Source of the DNA: Puniceicoccaceae bacterium
Lineage (GTDB): Bacteria; Verrucomicrobiota; Verrucomicrobiia; Opitutales; JAFGAQ01
NCBI GenBank assembly: GCA_028285755.1
Contig: JANQOQ010000008.1
Coordinates: forward strand, 567,399-631,398
Length of the DNA: 64,000 bases
Direction: 5' to 3'
Below are positions 63,484 through 64,000 of this stretch, one piece after another. The notes under the pieces were generated by a model that saw nothing but the letters and a program-made list of their open reading frames with translations, was not told the DNA's origin and did not search any database. A program made the position numbers and the translations under genes. Position 1 is the first letter of the stretch. Each line of letters begins with the position of its first letter.

Positions 63484-64000
63484 TTATGCCGGCACAGGCG
63501 AGGGTTCGGGCCCGAGATCTTCCTTATCTTTGGATTCTTCAGCTTTGGGCTCTTTTTCTTCTTCTTCAGCCGGCTCATCGTCTTGCTTGCCTGATTTAAA
63601 GACGGGAGAGCGGATTTCGCCGAATTCCAAAATTTCCTCTACGTGCACTCCATCGAGGGTTTCGTGCTCAAGTAAGGACTCCGCCAGGGTGACCAGCGCA
63701 TCCTTATTTTCCATGATCAGGGATTTGGCACGATCAAACTGGTCCTGGTTGATGTCGTGGATGGCCTGATCGATCTTTTTTGCCGTTTCCTCAGAGAAAT
63801 TCTGATTGCGCGTGATTTCCTTGCCCAGGAAGATGTGGTCCTGATTATCGCCATAGGCAACCATTCCTAGATCACTCATGCCCCAGTCGCATACCATGTG
63901 TCGCGCCATTTCAGTGGCCTGCTTGATATCCATCTGAGCGCCGGTTGAGTATTCGCCAGTGAGGAGTTCTTCGCCGATACGACCTCCCATGGTCACGCAG
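63484..64000 (-). CDS. ftsH: ATP-dependent zinc metalloprotease FtsH (C-terminal part; start outside window)
   Basis: The frame is open to the right edge. It holds the last 171 or so residues of FtsH. TMGGRIGEELLTGEYSTGAQMDIKQATEMARHMVCDWGMS is, split over these stretches, the M41 protease end: GGRIGEEL, then STGAQMDIKQAT with the third zinc ligand Asp. LLEHETLDGVHVEEIL follows. The tail after GEIRSP is very acidic (EEEEKEPKAEESKDKED) and ends EPSPVPA. FtsH degrades membrane and short-lived cytoplasmic proteins, using ATP. Confidence 0.96.
   Translation of the reverse strand, partial: CVTMGGRIGEELLTGEYSTGAQMDIKQATEMARHMVCDWGMSDLGMVAYGDNQDHIFLGKEITRNQNFSEETAKKIDQAIHDINQDQFDRAKSLIMENKDALVTLAESLLEHETLDGVHVEEILEFGEIRSPVFKSGKQDDEPAEEEEKEPKAEESKDKEDLGPEPSPVPA

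Overview
The window looks like chromosomal DNA from a marine-type member of the Verrucomicrobiota, probably the Opitutae/Puniceicoccales branch. The grounds are indirect: a TonB-dependent receptor with the ELSPFEV N-terminal motif common in that group, two secreted formylglycine sulfatases, a DUF1593 secreted protein, FabV as enoyl reductase, and a cysteine-poor L36/L31 pair. Most of it is ordinary, densely packed core genome. There is no prophage, no CRISPR array and no recognisable transposase. Many starts lack a Shine-Dalgarno sequence.

Layout. 1-5.2 kb: 5' part of a DEAD-box helicase, tmRNA, then a minus-strand run hisF - heptosyltransferase (GT9) - GT4, interrupted by a 427-bp cassette carrying a GxxExxY nuclease-fold gene between inverted CAGGAT repeats. 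5.3-13.3 kb: tRNA-Cys, sulfatase, CPA2 antiporter, a lipoprotein, a TonB receptor and a MATE exporter. 13.3-16.7 kb: gmk, a membrane protein and miaB, then a hairpin-rich 268-bp element with terminal inverted repeats, then rpmJ-rpmE. 16.8-29.5 kb: small hypotheticals, a sirtuin, valS (with an AT-rich 3' third), glnD overlapping a GAF histidine kinase, a PiT-like membrane protein and a secreted DUF4214-type repeat protein.

29.6-44.5 kb: a second sulfatase, proA-metA, trpG-nrdR, HIT-YjbR, the operon mazG - YgjP-like - SAM hydrolase - alpha/beta hydrolase, trpC-rsmA, aminotransferase-ugd and another hydrolase. 44.5-51.2 kb: one minus-strand run, fabV - rodA - RNase E/G - glycerate kinase - NamZ, partly about the cell wall. 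51.4-55 kb: rph, feoA-feoB and, divergently, a 53-codon cysteine-rich FeoB-associated membrane protein; the two units share a promoter region with a perfect 8-5-8 palindrome. 55-64 kb: a flagellin-like protein and FliS behind a sigma-28-like element, msrB, DUF1593, an M29-like enzyme, a TolB-like propeller, a PilC/GspF protein, tRNA-Gly, a CheY-like regulator and the 3' end of ftsH.

Most worth a second look: the GxxExxY cassette, the hairpin-rich element before rpmJ, the mosaic valS, a GlnD whose HD (uridylyl-removing) site has lost its His-Asp pair, the divergent feo region, a FeoB with an altered G4 motif, and the habit of convergent genes to overlap at their 3' ends. I found no large undescribed multi-gene defence or biosynthetic system here.
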